A stretch of DNA of 64,000 nt from positions 1 to 64,000 of the forward strand of contig NZ_SLXV01000006.1 in the NCBI RefSeq assembly GCF_004341445.1. The letters are read 5' to 3'. This DNA comes from Baia soyae (GTDB lineage: Bacteria > Bacillota > Bacilli > Thermoactinomycetales > Thermoactinomycetaceae). Shown piece after piece: positions 1 to 8,706 of the stretch (its first letter is position 1; each line of letters begins with the position of its first letter). The notes under the pieces are model-generated. The model worked only from the letters and a program-made list of their open reading frames with translations. It searched no databases and was not told the origin of the DNA. A program made the position numbers and the translations under genes.

Positions 1-43
1 CGATGGAGAAACCATCGCCATAAACGATATTTGAGTCAATTCA

Positions 44-83
44 CACAAAAACCTCTTCTAAACTTGTTGTTCAGAAGAGGTTT
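44..83 (-). terminator. Rho-independent terminator after the first glycosyltransferase
   Basis: Inverted repeat 49-59/73-83 forms an 11-bp stem. Read on the minus strand it is followed by a T-rich tail (48-44). It lies 70 bp past the stop of the gene at 153-1334. Confidence 0.6.
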
Positions 84-94
84 GTCTGCAGTCT

Positions 95-134
95 GAAAGG
101 AGTGACCATATGACTACAGTCACTCCTTTCTTTA
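95..134 (+). terminator. Hairpin, probable terminator for a gene upstream of the window
   Basis: Perfect 12-bp inverted repeat 95-106/119-130 followed by TTTAT on the plus strand. It may act in both directions, since the minus-strand gene at 153 also ends here. Confidence 0.5.
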
Positions 135-152
135 TGAAGATAAGATATCATC

Positions 153-1334
153 CTAGGAACACCCTTCCAACTTCTCTTCTAACATCTTATACCTCTTATC
201 ATACATATCCGGACCAAATTGATGAATAGCTTGTATCTGGTTCCTTTCTCCCACCTGTTGCCGTAGCTCATCTGATTGTAGTAGCGGACGAATCACTTTT
301 CGCAGAGCAGACGGATTAATATCTTTCGCTAGATATCGCTTATTTGAAGTAGACAAGAAAATTTCTTGCAACCCTCCAGATGGATAAGCGACGACAGGCT
401 TTCCATGCCCCATGCCCTCTAAAGCAGTTAATCCAAATCCCTCAGGCAAAACACTCGGAACCACAACGAGGTCAAGCGCAGAATACACCTGAGCAATATC
501 CTTCACAAATGGAATCCAATGAACTCGATTTTGCAATCGATGCTTTGCTATATGTTCGCGAATTTGCCGAAAATAGGCGTTTTTGTGGTTAATCGGCTTT
601 GTAGCACGAAGCATGAGATGAATAGAGGGATCTTGCTTCATTAAGGGAGCCATAGCTCGAACTACATGCCATATTCCTTTTTGAACATTCACCTTGATTG
701 CAACCGTTCCAACCACAATACTTGAATACGGAATCTGATACCTTCTTCTTAGTTGCCGATGCATTTTTTCAGATCGTAGGGCATGATGGTCCAATTCATT
801 CCAGCACGGATATAAACAATGCATTTTATGATTAGGATATCCTCTCGAACGAAAAGGCTCTAGCACACTTTCAGAAATACCGATTATGACCGGCTCTATT
901 CTTTGAACAAGCGAAAACCATTGTTCCTTATAAATGGGGACGTGTTCTTGTAAAAACCAAATGACGGGGATATTCTCTTCTTTTGCAATGATTGCAGGAA
1001 GCAAATTAACTGAGGTATTCACCACTATATAGTCAGGGCGTAGACTTTGCATAGTACGCCGAATCGCCTCATCTTCACCTTGAGAGCGAATATGATCTAG
1101 TTCTATTTGGAAATCACCTTGCAAATCTTTTACACTCCACACAGCAGAGTACCTACAAAATGTGGTAGGTATCTTAAGTCTATCCACTTGTCTAGAAAGC
1201 TCTCCACTTTGCGGAAAAATGCATAGGCAACAGTGCTTCTCGTTCATCTTTTGTATCAATTGAAACATCGTTTTCTCTGCACCTGACATCGCGTTTGCCT
1301 GACATATATGAGAAAAGAATGCAAATTTCTTCAT
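153..1334 (-). CDS. Family 4-type (GT-B) glycosyltransferase
   Basis: A 393-residue protein with two Rossmann-like halves. The N-terminal half carries the SGAEK loop near residue 17, where GT4 enzymes bind acceptor. The C-terminal half has PEGFGLTALEGM at about 300-311, the E-x7-E motif that holds the nucleotide-sugar donor, followed by GKPVVAYPSGG. It probably transfers a sugar to a growing surface glycan on the inner membrane face; donor and acceptor cannot be read from sequence. The ATG follows AAAGGTGG at good spacing. It is divergent from the next glycosyltransferase, and the 290 bp between them (1335-1624) hold no gene and no convincing promoter. Confidence 0.85.
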   Translation of the reverse strand: MKKFAFFSHICQANAMSGAEKTMFQLIQKMNEKHCCLCIFPQSGELSRQVDRLKIPTTFCRYSAVWSVKDLQGDFQIELDHIRSQGEDEAIRRTMQSLRPDYIVVNTSVNLLPAIIAKEENIPVIWFLQEHVPIYKEQWFSLVQRIEPVIIGISESVLEPFRSRGYPNHKMHCLYPCWNELDHHALRSEKMHRQLRRRYQIPYSSIVVGTVAIKVNVQKGIWHVVRAMAPLMKQDPSIHLMLRATKPINHKNAYFRQIREHIAKHRLQNRVHWIPFVKDIAQVYSALDLVVVPSVLPEGFGLTALEGMGHGKPVVAYPSGGLQEIFLSTSNKRYLAKDINPSALRKVIRPLLQSDELRQQVGERNQIQAIHQFGPDMYDKRYKMLEEKLEGCS

Positions 1335-1624
1335 GGATAGCCACCTTTCTAAAAAGGCTAATCAACCCCTACTGTGTAATGATAATATTATCCATCCAGG
1401 ATCTTAATGGGTGGTATAATCTCTCTTGGTCTCTCTCTACATAGTATATGGAGCAATGTCCAGAAGGACCCTCGCATATATCTATCCGCATTTGCTTGTC
1501 ATTCCATTATCAATCCAGATTGAGTACATTAATCTACTAGTCTCACATTTCTTTGCTGTCTTCATATACTAACTGAAAATAAGCAATGATCTTTCAATAT
1601 GTATTATTTCTGGGGGGAAGCAAA

Positions 1625-2626
1625 TTGAAAGTCGTGATTCCTGTAATCAATTTAAGCATAGGTGGCGGATGTAAAGTACTATCACAACTTGCTCATGGCC
1701 TCGTACAAGCTAACCATGAAGTAGAGATCGTAATCCCCCATGGTGCTTCCATCCATTATCCACTCACCTGTAAAGTAACACGAGTTCCGGAAATCAGCAG
1801 GAAATATATACCTAAAGGAGATATCATTCTAGCCAATTATTATAAAACGTTTGAGGCAAGCTACGAAGCTTGGCCACAACAATGTGTAAGATACACTATG
1901 GGATACGAACCCCACTATGTACCTGATAGAGAATATGCAATTACTCTTTACCAAAAAAAAGTACCAACCATTACAATTTCCAAGTGGCTACAAAAGAACT
2001 TGTGGACGGATAATACTCAAATAAGTACTGTTATTTCTCCAGGACTTGATTTAGATATATACAAACCTCGTGAAAAGTCCATTAAGCCAAAAGGAATTCG
2101 AAAAATATTATACATCGCAAGAAATCCTGCAGCCCAAATTAAGGGTTATAACGACTTTATAGATAGCATAGAAATCGTGAAAAAAAAGAGTAAAATGCCC
2201 TTCAAAGTATTTTTTATTTGTCCCGAAAAAAACATAATACCTGCTCATATTCCGCATAAATGTTTTCGTCCTGCATCCGAACAAGCCATGGCTGACCTAT
2301 ACCAAAAGGCGGATTTATTTGTCTCTACCTCATGGGTTGAAGGATTCTCTCTCCCCCCATTAGAAGCCATGGCATGTGGAACCCCTGTCGTAACGACAAA
2401 TTCTGGAGGAGTCACCGATTTTTGCATTCAAAAAAGAACAGCAGTCCTTGTGAAAAAACAAAATCCTCAATCAATTGCAAATGGGATTCTTACTGTATTA
2501 CACAACCAGAAGCTAGCAAATCAACTAGCCTTTCATGGTATGCAAATGGCTCAACAATTTTCTCTAGAACAGTTCACTCAAAGTATGATTCGTACTTTCC
2601 AAGAGATTATCACCACTAGGCAGTAA
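1625..2626 (+). CDS. Family 4-type (GT-B) glycosyltransferase
   Basis: I place the start at the TTG at 1625, because GGGGGG lies 8 bases upstream and the protein then opens directly with the first beta strand (KVVIPVINLSIGGG). An in-frame ATG at 1586 has no ribosome site. The product is about 333 residues. The donor-site motif EGFSLPPLEAMACGTPVV (E-x7-E) sits near residue 240, and GYNDF near 175 matches the hinge loop of GT4 enzymes. It likely belongs to the same glycan pathway as its neighbours but is transcribed alone on the plus strand, ending 9 bp from the convergent GT2 gene. Substrate unknown. Confidence 0.85.
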   Translation: MKVVIPVINLSIGGGCKVLSQLAHGLVQANHEVEIVIPHGASIHYPLTCKVTRVPEISRKYIPKGDIILANYYKTFEASYEAWPQQCVRYTMGYEPHYVPDREYAITLYQKKVPTITISKWLQKNLWTDNTQISTVISPGLDLDIYKPREKSIKPKGIRKILYIARNPAAQIKGYNDFIDSIEIVKKKSKMPFKVFFICPEKNIIPAHIPHKCFRPASEQAMADLYQKADLFVSTSWVEGFSLPPLEAMACGTPVVTTNSGGVTDFCIQKRTAVLVKKQNPQSIANGILTVLHNQKLANQLAFHGMQMAQQFSLEQFTQSMIRTFQEIITTRQ

Positions 2627-2635
2627 GCACAATAA

Positions 2636-3403
2636 TTAACTTGGGATATCGAGAGGCAAATCTGGATCCCTATCCCATTTTTTCATAAAGTATTCACGAT
2701 TCTCTTTTGATAACTTTCTAGCCAACTCATCTGAATTGTTTTGAATAAAGCTTTTGCTCCCAAAATGATGGACATAGGTATCGCCAGCGATCATACATTT
2801 ATAACCCGCTAAGCGGACGCGATAAGTAAAATCGATATCTTCGTAATAACCCATACCATAGTTTTCATCAAACTCGCCCACAGTGTTCCAAATTTTTCGT
2901 GGAAAAACTAGACAGAATCCAGATAATCGATCTGATACTTTCCACTTTGCTAGATTTTGACGGTTAAATTTTTTGCAAAACATATGAATGTCCTTCACTC
3001 GTTTCAAATCCGTTTGGAGGTATTGATCGGGTAGAACATAGTTGGACAAAGGGGCCGTTACGCCACACAAAGGTCGATCTTTCAATACGCGTAACATATT
3101 TGCTAACCATCTATGAGAAGGCAGTGTGTCATTATTAATCGTTGCCAGATACTTTCCTTTTGCCATTCGAAACCCTTGGTTTAATGACGCTGAAAACCCA
3201 TTTTTATAAGAATTATGAATTTGTTTAACCGTAGGAAATTCCTTTATCAATTTTTTTTCTGTTACATCTGTTGAGGCATTATTTACGATAATCACTTCTA
3301 TCGGAATACGTGTATGCCTAAAGAGTGATCGCAAACACATTTGGGTCACAGGCCATTGATTATGAACTGGAATCACAATACTGGTCAAATTAAGATCGGA
3401 CAT
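2636..3403 (-). CDS. Family 2 (GT-A) glycosyltransferase, rhamnosyltransferase-like
   Basis: A 255-residue GT-A protein. SIVIPVHNQWPVTQMCLRSL opens the fold, VNNASTD follows near residue 40, and INNDTLP near 95 stands in for the DxD metal/nucleotide site. MGYYEDIDFTYRVRLAGYK near 190 is the conserved ED acceptor-base region, followed by HHFGSKSF. This pattern is usual in O-antigen and rhamnan-type glycosyltransferases. It is the last gene of the minus-strand block that begins with the dehydratase at 6128, with 33 bp to the reductase upstream. The ATG follows a GGGGG ribosome site. The sugar transferred is not known. Confidence 0.85.
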   Translation of the reverse strand: MSDLNLTSIVIPVHNQWPVTQMCLRSLFRHTRIPIEVIIVNNASTDVTEKKLIKEFPTVKQIHNSYKNGFSASLNQGFRMAKGKYLATINNDTLPSHRWLANMLRVLKDRPLCGVTAPLSNYVLPDQYLQTDLKRVKDIHMFCKKFNRQNLAKWKVSDRLSGFCLVFPRKIWNTVGEFDENYGMGYYEDIDFTYRVRLAGYKCMIAGDTYVHHFGSKSFIQNNSDELARKLSKENREYFMKKWDRDPDLPLDIPS

Positions 3404-3436
3404 CTGTAAACCCCCTTCATCAAGTAAAAAATGATC

Positions 3437-4387
3437 TCATAGAATCATTTCCTTCCAAATATCACACAACGTTTCTTTCAATGTGTAAGTTGGCTTCCAA
3501 CCAGTAGAACCCCTGATTTTTTTATAACTTCCTATAAAACAATCCTGGTCTATAATAGAGGAATGGGTATTCGGGGTAATCACCTTAATGGGAGATTGAA
3601 TCACTTCTTCCCATGTAGAAACCAACTCTAAGACAGAGGCTCCTTTTTGTGAACAAATTTGATAGCAGTCCCCCACACATTCGCTTGCCTTCTCAGAGAG
3701 CATAAACAAAGCCTGCACAGCATCCCTCACATCTACATAATCTCGAATCCCACTTAAACTACGTAAATGAATCGTTACAGGCAACTCTTCAAATGGATAT
3801 TTCTCTTTCAATTGCTGAGCAATCCATGGAATAATTCCTTCTCTTGCTCCTGGTCCGATGAGATTAAAAGGACGAACACAAATAATAGGAAGATGATGTG
3901 TCCTAGCGAACCACTGTGCACTACTCGTTACCAGATGTTTACTCCATCCATACAAGCTAGTTGGCTCCACAATCGAACTTTCTGTTATCGGAAGCTTTTT
4001 TTGCGTTTGATATTCCATAGCTGTTCCGATCACGAACACACTTTCTAAAGAGTCTAATTTTAATTTACGGAGCGAATCTAAGAATAAAAGAGATGCATAC
4101 ACATTATCTTTCCAAACATTTGAGTGGTCGATATCCGCACGATTTTCTCCAGCTAAATGATACATTCTTTTCCACGGATGTTGGCGAAGAACGGTATCCA
4201 TCTCTTTCAAATTAGTCAAGTCTGCCACTTGATAATGAACACGTGGATGTTGTACAACCTTTTCTCTTGAAATAGAACGTCCAATTCCTACAATCTGTGT
4301 ATGTTCTTCTTTCAAATACCTTTGAATCAAATGTTGCGCCACAAATCCATTGGCTCCTGTAATGAAAATCCAATTATCAAGACCCAT
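3437..4387 (-). CDS. NAD(P)-dependent sugar-nucleotide epimerase/reductase (extended SDR)
   Basis: A 316-residue extended short-chain dehydrogenase. The Rossmann motif TGANGFVAQHL lies at residues 9-19 and the catalytic YGWSK (Y-x3-K) at about 145. The ATG at 4387 has GGGAG at good spacing and starts the protein just before the Rossmann strand; an upstream in-frame ATG at 4522 lies inside the preceding gene. Start and preceding stop overlap by 11 bp, so translation is probably coupled. With the nucleotidyltransferase and dehydratase upstream it probably completes a deoxy-sugar nucleotide by reduction or epimerisation, much as GDP-6-deoxymannose reductases do. That last step is inference from gene order. 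Confidence 0.75.
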   Translation of the reverse strand: MGLDNWIFITGANGFVAQHLIQRYLKEEHTQIVGIGRSISREKVVQHPRVHYQVADLTNLKEMDTVLRQHPWKRMYHLAGENRADIDHSNVWKDNVYASLLFLDSLRKLKLDSLESVFVIGTAMEYQTQKKLPITESSIVEPTSLYGWSKHLVTSSAQWFARTHHLPIICVRPFNLIGPGAREGIIPWIAQQLKEKYPFEELPVTIHLRSLSGIRDYVDVRDAVQALFMLSEKASECVGDCYQICSQKGASVLELVSTWEEVIQSPIKVITPNTHSSIIDQDCFIGSYKKIRGSTGWKPTYTLKETLCDIWKEMIL

Positions 4388-5099
4388 GCTCAACTTCTCC
4401 CGGAAGGATTTGAGCCTTAAACTGTTCAAAGATTTGATTCGCTTTTTCGTAGTCGTGCGGCCTTCCAATATCCATCCAAAATGAATCAGTGTGGTGATGG
4501 GTAACCCTCTCTTTATGATCAAGCAATGTATAGATCAAATCAGGAATATCGAACTTTCCTTCTTTCGGAATATACGTAAGAGCATCTTGATGAATGATAT
4601 ATATCCCCATACTTACTAATGAGTGATTTGTTGGCTTTTCTACAATCTGAAGGACTCTTTCTCCCCTCACATCTAATACTCCAAAATCGATCGGCACCTC
4701 AACCTCATGTGAGGCAATGGTTAACATCGATTTTTGATCAATATGTTTCTCATAAAAATCTCGGAAATGGAGATTTGTTAGAATATCGCAATTCATAACC
4801 AACATAGATTCCTGTTCACACGATATATCACGAAGCGCTCCTGCTGTCCCTAGAGGAACATCTTCCTTTAAATAATCAATCTCCAATCCCCATTTCTCGC
4901 CATTTTGAAAGTAGTTTTGAATCATTGTGGCGAGATATCCACAAGCCATCGTTATGCGGTGAAACCCATAATACCGGCACTGTCTCACAAGTATATCTAA
5001 TAGAGGAATCCCATCGATAGGAAGTAATCCTTTGGGAAAAACATGAGTATAAGGACGCATCCGCTCTCCTTTACCACCCGTCATAATAACAGCATGCAT
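4377..5099 (-). CDS. Sugar-1-phosphate nucleotidyltransferase
   Basis: A 240-residue NTP-transferase-fold protein. The signature GGKGERMRPYT (residues 8-18) followed by FPKGLLP binds the nucleotide phosphates. KEDVPLGTAGAL near 78 is the sugar-site loop, and VMNCDIL near 98 supplies the metal-binding Asp. It activates a sugar-1-phosphate to an NDP-sugar, and by neighbours it feeds the dehydratase encoded upstream. Base specificity (dTTP, GTP or CTP) is not decidable by eye. It is shorter than RmlA (about 290 residues) and lacks the C-terminal acyltransferase domain of GlmU. The start ATG follows a run of GGAGGAGGA. Confidence 0.8.
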   Translation of the reverse strand: MHAVIMTGGKGERMRPYTHVFPKGLLPIDGIPLLDILVRQCRYYGFHRITMACGYLATMIQNYFQNGEKWGLEIDYLKEDVPLGTAGALRDISCEQESMLVMNCDILTNLHFRDFYEKHIDQKSMLTIASHEVEVPIDFGVLDVRGERVLQIVEKPTNHSLVSMGIYIIHQDALTYIPKEGKFDIPDLIYTLLDHKERVTHHHTDSFWMDIGRPHDYEKANQIFEQFKAQILPGEVEHGS

Positions 5100-5132
5100 C
5101 AAATCCTCCTCCTCCTGAAATACACTTTTTTG

Positions 5133-6128
5133 TTACACTACATATTGATCAGGACGATACCCCTCAGGGTTTGAGCGAATCCATTCGACTGTTTTCTCTA
5201 ATCCCTCTCGTAATGAGACTTGGGGTTCCCAACCCATAACTTTAAGCGCTTTCGATGAATCTGAGCAAAGGCGGTCTACTTCACTTTTAGCTGGTCGTAA
5301 ACGCTCATCAGCCACTCGGATCGGCAGTTCTCTTCCGACAATTTGTTTAATATATATGGAAAGATCTTCGATACAAATCTCTTTTCCAGAGCCCGCGTTT
5401 ACTGTTGTACCAATCGCCTGCTCACTAGTAGCCGCGTGAATGAACGCTCTTGCAGTATCTTGAACATAAGTAAAGTCTCTGGTTGCCTCTAAGTTTCCTA
5501 AGACGATCTCATCTCGATGGATAGCTTGATTAATAATGGTTGGGATTACTGCTCTCATGGATTGACGTGGTCCATACGCATTAAAAGGTCTTACTGTGAC
5601 TACGGGTAAGTCAAAAGAACAATAAAAACTTTCTACACATTTATCTGCACCAATTTTACTAGCTGAATAAGGAGATTGTCCTTGCAGTGGATGGGATTCA
5701 GGAATCGGGACTATTCGAGCTGAACCATATACTTCACTCGTGGAGGTGTGTACCATTCGGGATATTCCATACTCACGAACTGCTTGTGCTACATGCAACG
5801 TACCAAGAACATTTGTTTGAAATACATCTGTAGGGTTCTGGTATGAGTACGGGATGGCAATCAATGCTCCCAAGTGCATGACTATCTCTTGATTCCGTAC
5901 AGCACTTCGGACTGCATCTTGATCTTTTAAATCCCCTGTGTAAAAACGGATTTGACTTTGCATCTCCTGGGGGATTCGATCCAACCATCCTTTACTTCCA
6001 TTGGAATTATAATGAATGAAAGCCGTAACGTCTGCACCAAGTCTCACCAATTCTTCTACCAGGTGGCTCCCGATAAATCCCCCTGCGCCTGTTACCAGTA
6101 CACGCTTTCCGTTCCATGTCACCTTCAT
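5133..6128 (-). CDS. NAD-dependent sugar-nucleotide 4,6-dehydratase/epimerase, LegB-like
   Basis: A 331-residue extended SDR. TGAGGFIGSHL (13-23) binds NAD, STSEVYG near 128 is the active-site strand, and YSASK near 155 is the Y-x3-K pair. The stretch after the Rossmann motif (HYNSNGSKGWLDRIP) and the whole layout resemble LegB-type NDP-GlcNAc 4,6-dehydratases of legionaminic-acid clusters. The aminotransferase and sialic-acid-synthase-like partners of those clusters are absent here, so a plain deoxy-sugar pathway is more likely. It is the first gene of the minus-strand block. The start could also be the GTG six bases downstream (6122), which is better spaced from GGGAG. Confidence 0.78.
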   Translation of the reverse strand: MKVTWNGKRVLVTGAGGFIGSHLVEELVRLGADVTAFIHYNSNGSKGWLDRIPQEMQSQIRFYTGDLKDQDAVRSAVRNQEIVMHLGALIAIPYSYQNPTDVFQTNVLGTLHVAQAVREYGISRMVHTSTSEVYGSARIVPIPESHPLQGQSPYSASKIGADKCVESFYCSFDLPVVTVRPFNAYGPRQSMRAVIPTIINQAIHRDEIVLGNLEATRDFTYVQDTARAFIHAATSEQAIGTTVNAGSGKEICIEDLSIYIKQIVGRELPIRVADERLRPAKSEVDRLCSDSSKALKVMGWEPQVSLREGLEKTVEWIRSNPEGYRPDQYVV

Positions 6129-6270
6129 CCACTCCCTACATAATCAGTTTTACATTTTATTCCGCTAAAATCAGGATGGCCACAAAAAAATCGATAAAGC
6201 AATTTCTTTTATAAAAAATGAGATATAAAATCATCTCAACTTGACCATTTATATAGACTCTCTATCACTT

Positions 6271-6462
6271 TTTATTCATATTTTCATAGAATAGGAAGAT
6301 CGATATTATTACTAGATTAAAAAATAGGTAAGATTATTGGAACCTTATTATTCATATCTTCATAGAATATGAAGATCAATATTATTACTAGATTAGAAGA
6401 ATAAGTAAGATTATTGGAGCCTTTTATTTTCTTAGAATACAAAGATCGATTTATTGCTAGAT
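6271..6462. repeat. AT-rich tandem repeat, about 76-77 bp unit, 2.5 copies
   Basis: Copy 1 begins near 6271, copy 2 near 6347, and a degraded partial copy 3 covers about 6421-6462. Each unit contains TATTCATA, then GATCGATATTATTACTAGATT (GATCAAT in copy 2), then AAGATTATTGG. The offset between copies 1 and 2 is 76 bp, growing to 77 in the second half of the unit. Copy 3 keeps AGATCGAT and GCTAGATT. The array fills most of the 389-bp gap between the divergent genes at 6128 and 6518. No reading frame or known element is visible in it. Confidence 0.85.
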
Positions 6463-6517
6463 TCTCTGAGAAATCTCTTTCATCTTGTGCAAAAACATCA
6501 GGAGGGATGGAACGAAA

Positions 6518-7297
6518 TTGGCCATTCATTTATCGGCTGAAGAGAATATTTTCCATGAGAGTCATAAAAGGGTTTGTTTTATCCACATGCGTGTCTTGAG
6601 TTATTGGAAGGATATATTAGATAGACAACTAAAAAGATTATGCTCATCGGGGTTATATCAAAAGTTAGATGCTATTTTTATTACTTTTGTTATAGATGAT
6701 ATTCATAATACCCAATATATTAAAGATCACATCATAGACCCCTTGAGTCATTATGATGATATCATTCAATATAGGATTCTCCCTCAAGAACATCTGTATG
6801 AGAGAGCCACCTTGTATTGGATGCACAAGTATTGTAGCTCAAGTACAAATAATGTGGCAGTGCTGTATCTTCACTCTAAGGGAGTAAAACATGGTGAAAC
6901 ATCACCCTATAAAGACAGTATAGATGACTGGGTTAATTTGATGGAGACTGTATTAGTTGACCATCACGAAGTAGTCTTTGAGTGTCTAAAAGAAGTAGAT
7001 GCTTGTGGAACTATCTTTTTCCTTCTCCCTCCATATCCACCACATTATTCCGGGAATTTTTGGTGGGCAAATAGCAACTATATTAAACAGTTAAATGGAA
7101 CAATTCCGCCGGATTATATCGCACCAGAAATGTGGATTTTGTCTCATGACACGGTTACATTTGCTGATATATTTAATTCTGGATATGGACTTGCAGCTCA
7201 CTATTACACCCGATTTCCAAAAGAGAACATCCCCGAACACTTTCAACCAATTATTTATCAAAAAAATGGAAGCGAAATAAAAAGAATTAGTTCTTAA
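6518..7297 (+). CDS. Unclassified protein with glycosyltransferase-like motifs, paralogue of 32780-33562
   Basis: A protein of about 259 residues that I do not recognise as a named family. It contains LYLHSKGVKHGE near residue 117 and HYSGNFWWANSNYIKQL near 180 followed by PEMWIL. The HxKG and NFWW...E-W pattern recalls uncharacterised glycosyltransferase-like proteins, but that is only a resemblance. A second copy, clearly homologous over its whole length, lies at 32780-33562. I start it at TTG 6518 with AGGAGGG 11 bases upstream, because the paralogue uses a TTG in the same context and aligns from exactly there. A longer in-frame start at 6485 has no ribosome site. Glycan-locus neighbours suggest a role in surface sugars. 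Confidence 0.7.
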   Translation: MAIHLSAEENIFHESHKRVCFIHMRVLSYWKDILDRQLKRLCSSGLYQKLDAIFITFVIDDIHNTQYIKDHIIDPLSHYDDIIQYRILPQEHLYERATLYWMHKYCSSSTNNVAVLYLHSKGVKHGETSPYKDSIDDWVNLMETVLVDHHEVVFECLKEVDACGTIFFLLPPYPPHYSGNFWWANSNYIKQLNGTIPPDYIAPEMWILSHDTVTFADIFNSGYGLAAHYYTRFPKENIPEHFQPIIYQKNGSEIKRISS

Positions 7298-7328
7298 ATA
7301 GATGTTTTTTAAAACAAAACTATAATCT

Positions 7329-7372
7329 GGGAGCGCCCTATGTGTATTTTAAAAATAGGGTTGCTCCCCTTT
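7329..7372 (+). terminator. Rho-independent terminator
   Basis: Stem 7329-7341/7355-7368 (GGGAGC..CCCTAT with ATAGGG..GCTCCC) followed by CCTTTCTG, 32 bp after the stop of the gene at 6518-7297. Confidence 0.75.
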
Positions 7373-7426
7373 CTGTTCTTTGAGTAAAGTTTGTATAAGC
7401 ATTCATTTTCTTATGAAGAAATAAAG

Positions 7427-7460
7427 AAACCCTTCTGAAAAATAAAAATCAAAAGGGTTT
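7427..7460 (-). terminator. Rho-independent terminator after the methyltransferase-like gene
   Basis: Arms 7427-7434 and 7453-7460 (AAACCCTT/AAGGGTTT). Read on the minus strand a T-rich tail follows. It lies just past the stop at 7489. Confidence 0.7.
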
Positions 7461-7488
7461 CTCTACGGTTAATCGAATAATGCTTACT

Positions 7489-8184
7489 TTATAACCCTGA
7501 CTCCTCTATCAATTTTTTTATTTTGATATCCTTCTTACGATTACTAGGTATTAAAATTCCTAGGCCTGAGCAAGGAAGCACTTTGTGAAAAGTAAGATTG
7601 AAGCTTGTCTTCTTTAAAAAGTCTTCAATGGCGGTTAAAACTCCGTTCTTTTCACCATTTTCATATAAAGCATTATTTAAGTGATGATTACAACCACCCT
7701 CTACCAATTCAGAAACACCTGGACACATGCCTTTTTGTTCATAAGGCTTTCGATACGCTTCTGGAATTGTCTCAGGCATATAGTACATATCTCGCCTACC
7801 ATACGGCCATTCTGTATCATGAAGAAAAACAAGAGGGAATTTTTCTATTTTTTTTGCTCTACGTTCAATCACACCCAACTCATTAAACACCGTATACCAA
7901 TTATGATCACCATCGATGAGTACTGCATCATATTGGCTGATGTTAGGCAGAGCCATTAAGCTAGTTAAACGTCTCATTTTCATATGACGCTGATAATTCT
8001 TTTTTAGAGCACCCACATGAAACTTGGGATAAGGGTCAATGATATATGCCGTTCCATTCACTTTCCGGCAGTAATCAAGAATTTTTACTGTATTCATCCC
8101 CCCATTAGCGCCAATTTCTACAATCGTTTTCGCCTTTTCCATCCTGAGAATAGGCTTAATCACTTTCTCCCAAAATGGATGCAT
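7489..8184 (-). CDS. Class I SAM-dependent methyltransferase-like protein (Methyltransf_24 type)
   Basis: A 231-residue protein. TIVEIGANGGMNTVKIL (residues 20-36) is the SAM-binding motif I strand and loop, AYIIDPYP near 50 is motif II, and YDAVLIDGDHNWYTVFNEL near 88 is the acidic post-motif typical of Methyltransf_24/cephalosporin-hydroxylase-like proteins. These are often found among glycosyltransferases and may methylate sugars; substrate unknown. LVFLHDTEWPYGRRDMYY carries a conserved His-Asp. The start is ATG 8184 behind AGGGGG; a GTG at 8193 lies too close to the ribosome site. It stands alone between terminators. Confidence 0.72.
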   Translation of the reverse strand: MHPFWEKVIKPILRMEKAKTIVEIGANGGMNTVKILDYCRKVNGTAYIIDPYPKFHVGALKKNYQRHMKMRRLTSLMALPNISQYDAVLIDGDHNWYTVFNELGVIERRAKKIEKFPLVFLHDTEWPYGRRDMYYMPETIPEAYRKPYEQKGMCPGVSELVEGGCNHHLNNALYENGEKNGVLTAIEDFLKKTSFNLTFHKVLPCSGLGILIPSNRKKDIKIKKLIEESGL

Positions 8185-8270
8185 CGAAAACACCCCCTAT
8201 GTATCTTATTCAAACCGTTGCTAGATTGATATTATTTCGCACACCCATTTTCTATTATGTAATCATAAAA

Positions 8271-8292
8271 AAAGAGAGCATAAGCCCTCTTT
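8271..8292 (-). terminator. Rho-independent terminator
   Basis: AAAGAGAG...CTCTTT hairpin with a 7-T tail on the minus strand, 19 bp past the stop of the gene at 8311-8706. Confidence 0.7.
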
Positions 8293-8310
8293 GGAATGCT
8301 TTACTATTGG

Positions 8311-8706
8311 TTACGCCTGCTTATCTTTATTAGAGGAAGAATCTTTAGAAGCCGCACCACACGAATCTTTACAACAACATCCTGCACACAACGATACAAG
8401 TGCTAAAACCCCCATGATGATTTCATTCGTAAGTGTCGCCTGCATAACTCCCAGGATCTCATCTGTAAATAAGCCAATCACCGCTAAGAGAGCAAAAACC
8501 ACTCCAATCACTCGCGCTGCGCATTTACTCATTTCCTCTGATGAAGAGGAGGCTAGCCAAGCAATTCCTGCTACAATGTACAATAAATTACTCCACAAAC
8601 TTGGGGCTACAGCTTCTGTGACCACTCCCGAATCAGGAAGAAAGAAACCAACAAGCCCCCACACCAACAATAAAATACCAAGACTAACCGCATATTGCTT
8701 CTTCAT
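8311..8706 (-). CDS. Small four-helix membrane protein with Cys-rich tail
   Basis: A 131-residue protein with about four hydrophobic helices: residues 5-24, 37-53, 65-81 and 92-108. A short cytoplasmic or exposed tail follows with CAGCCCKDSCGAASKDSS. The alternation of helices resembles small DUF4383-like membrane proteins, but I cannot assign it firmly. The CCC and CxxxC cluster could bind metal or be acylated; this is speculation. ATG 8706 follows GGAGGG at good spacing. It is a single gene with its own terminator, divergent from the CAP lipoprotein. Confidence 0.6.
   Translation of the reverse strand: MKKQYAVSLGILLLVWGLVGFFLPDSGVVTEAVAPSLWSNLLYIVAGIAWLASSSSEEMSKCAARVIGVVFALLAVIGLFTDEILGVMQATLTNEIIMGVLALVSLCAGCCCKDSCGAASKDSSSNKDKQA

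Noticed and set aside
6271-6462. A CRISPR array
   Set aside because: The units are contiguous, 76 bp long and have no unique spacers; there are no cas genes in the window.
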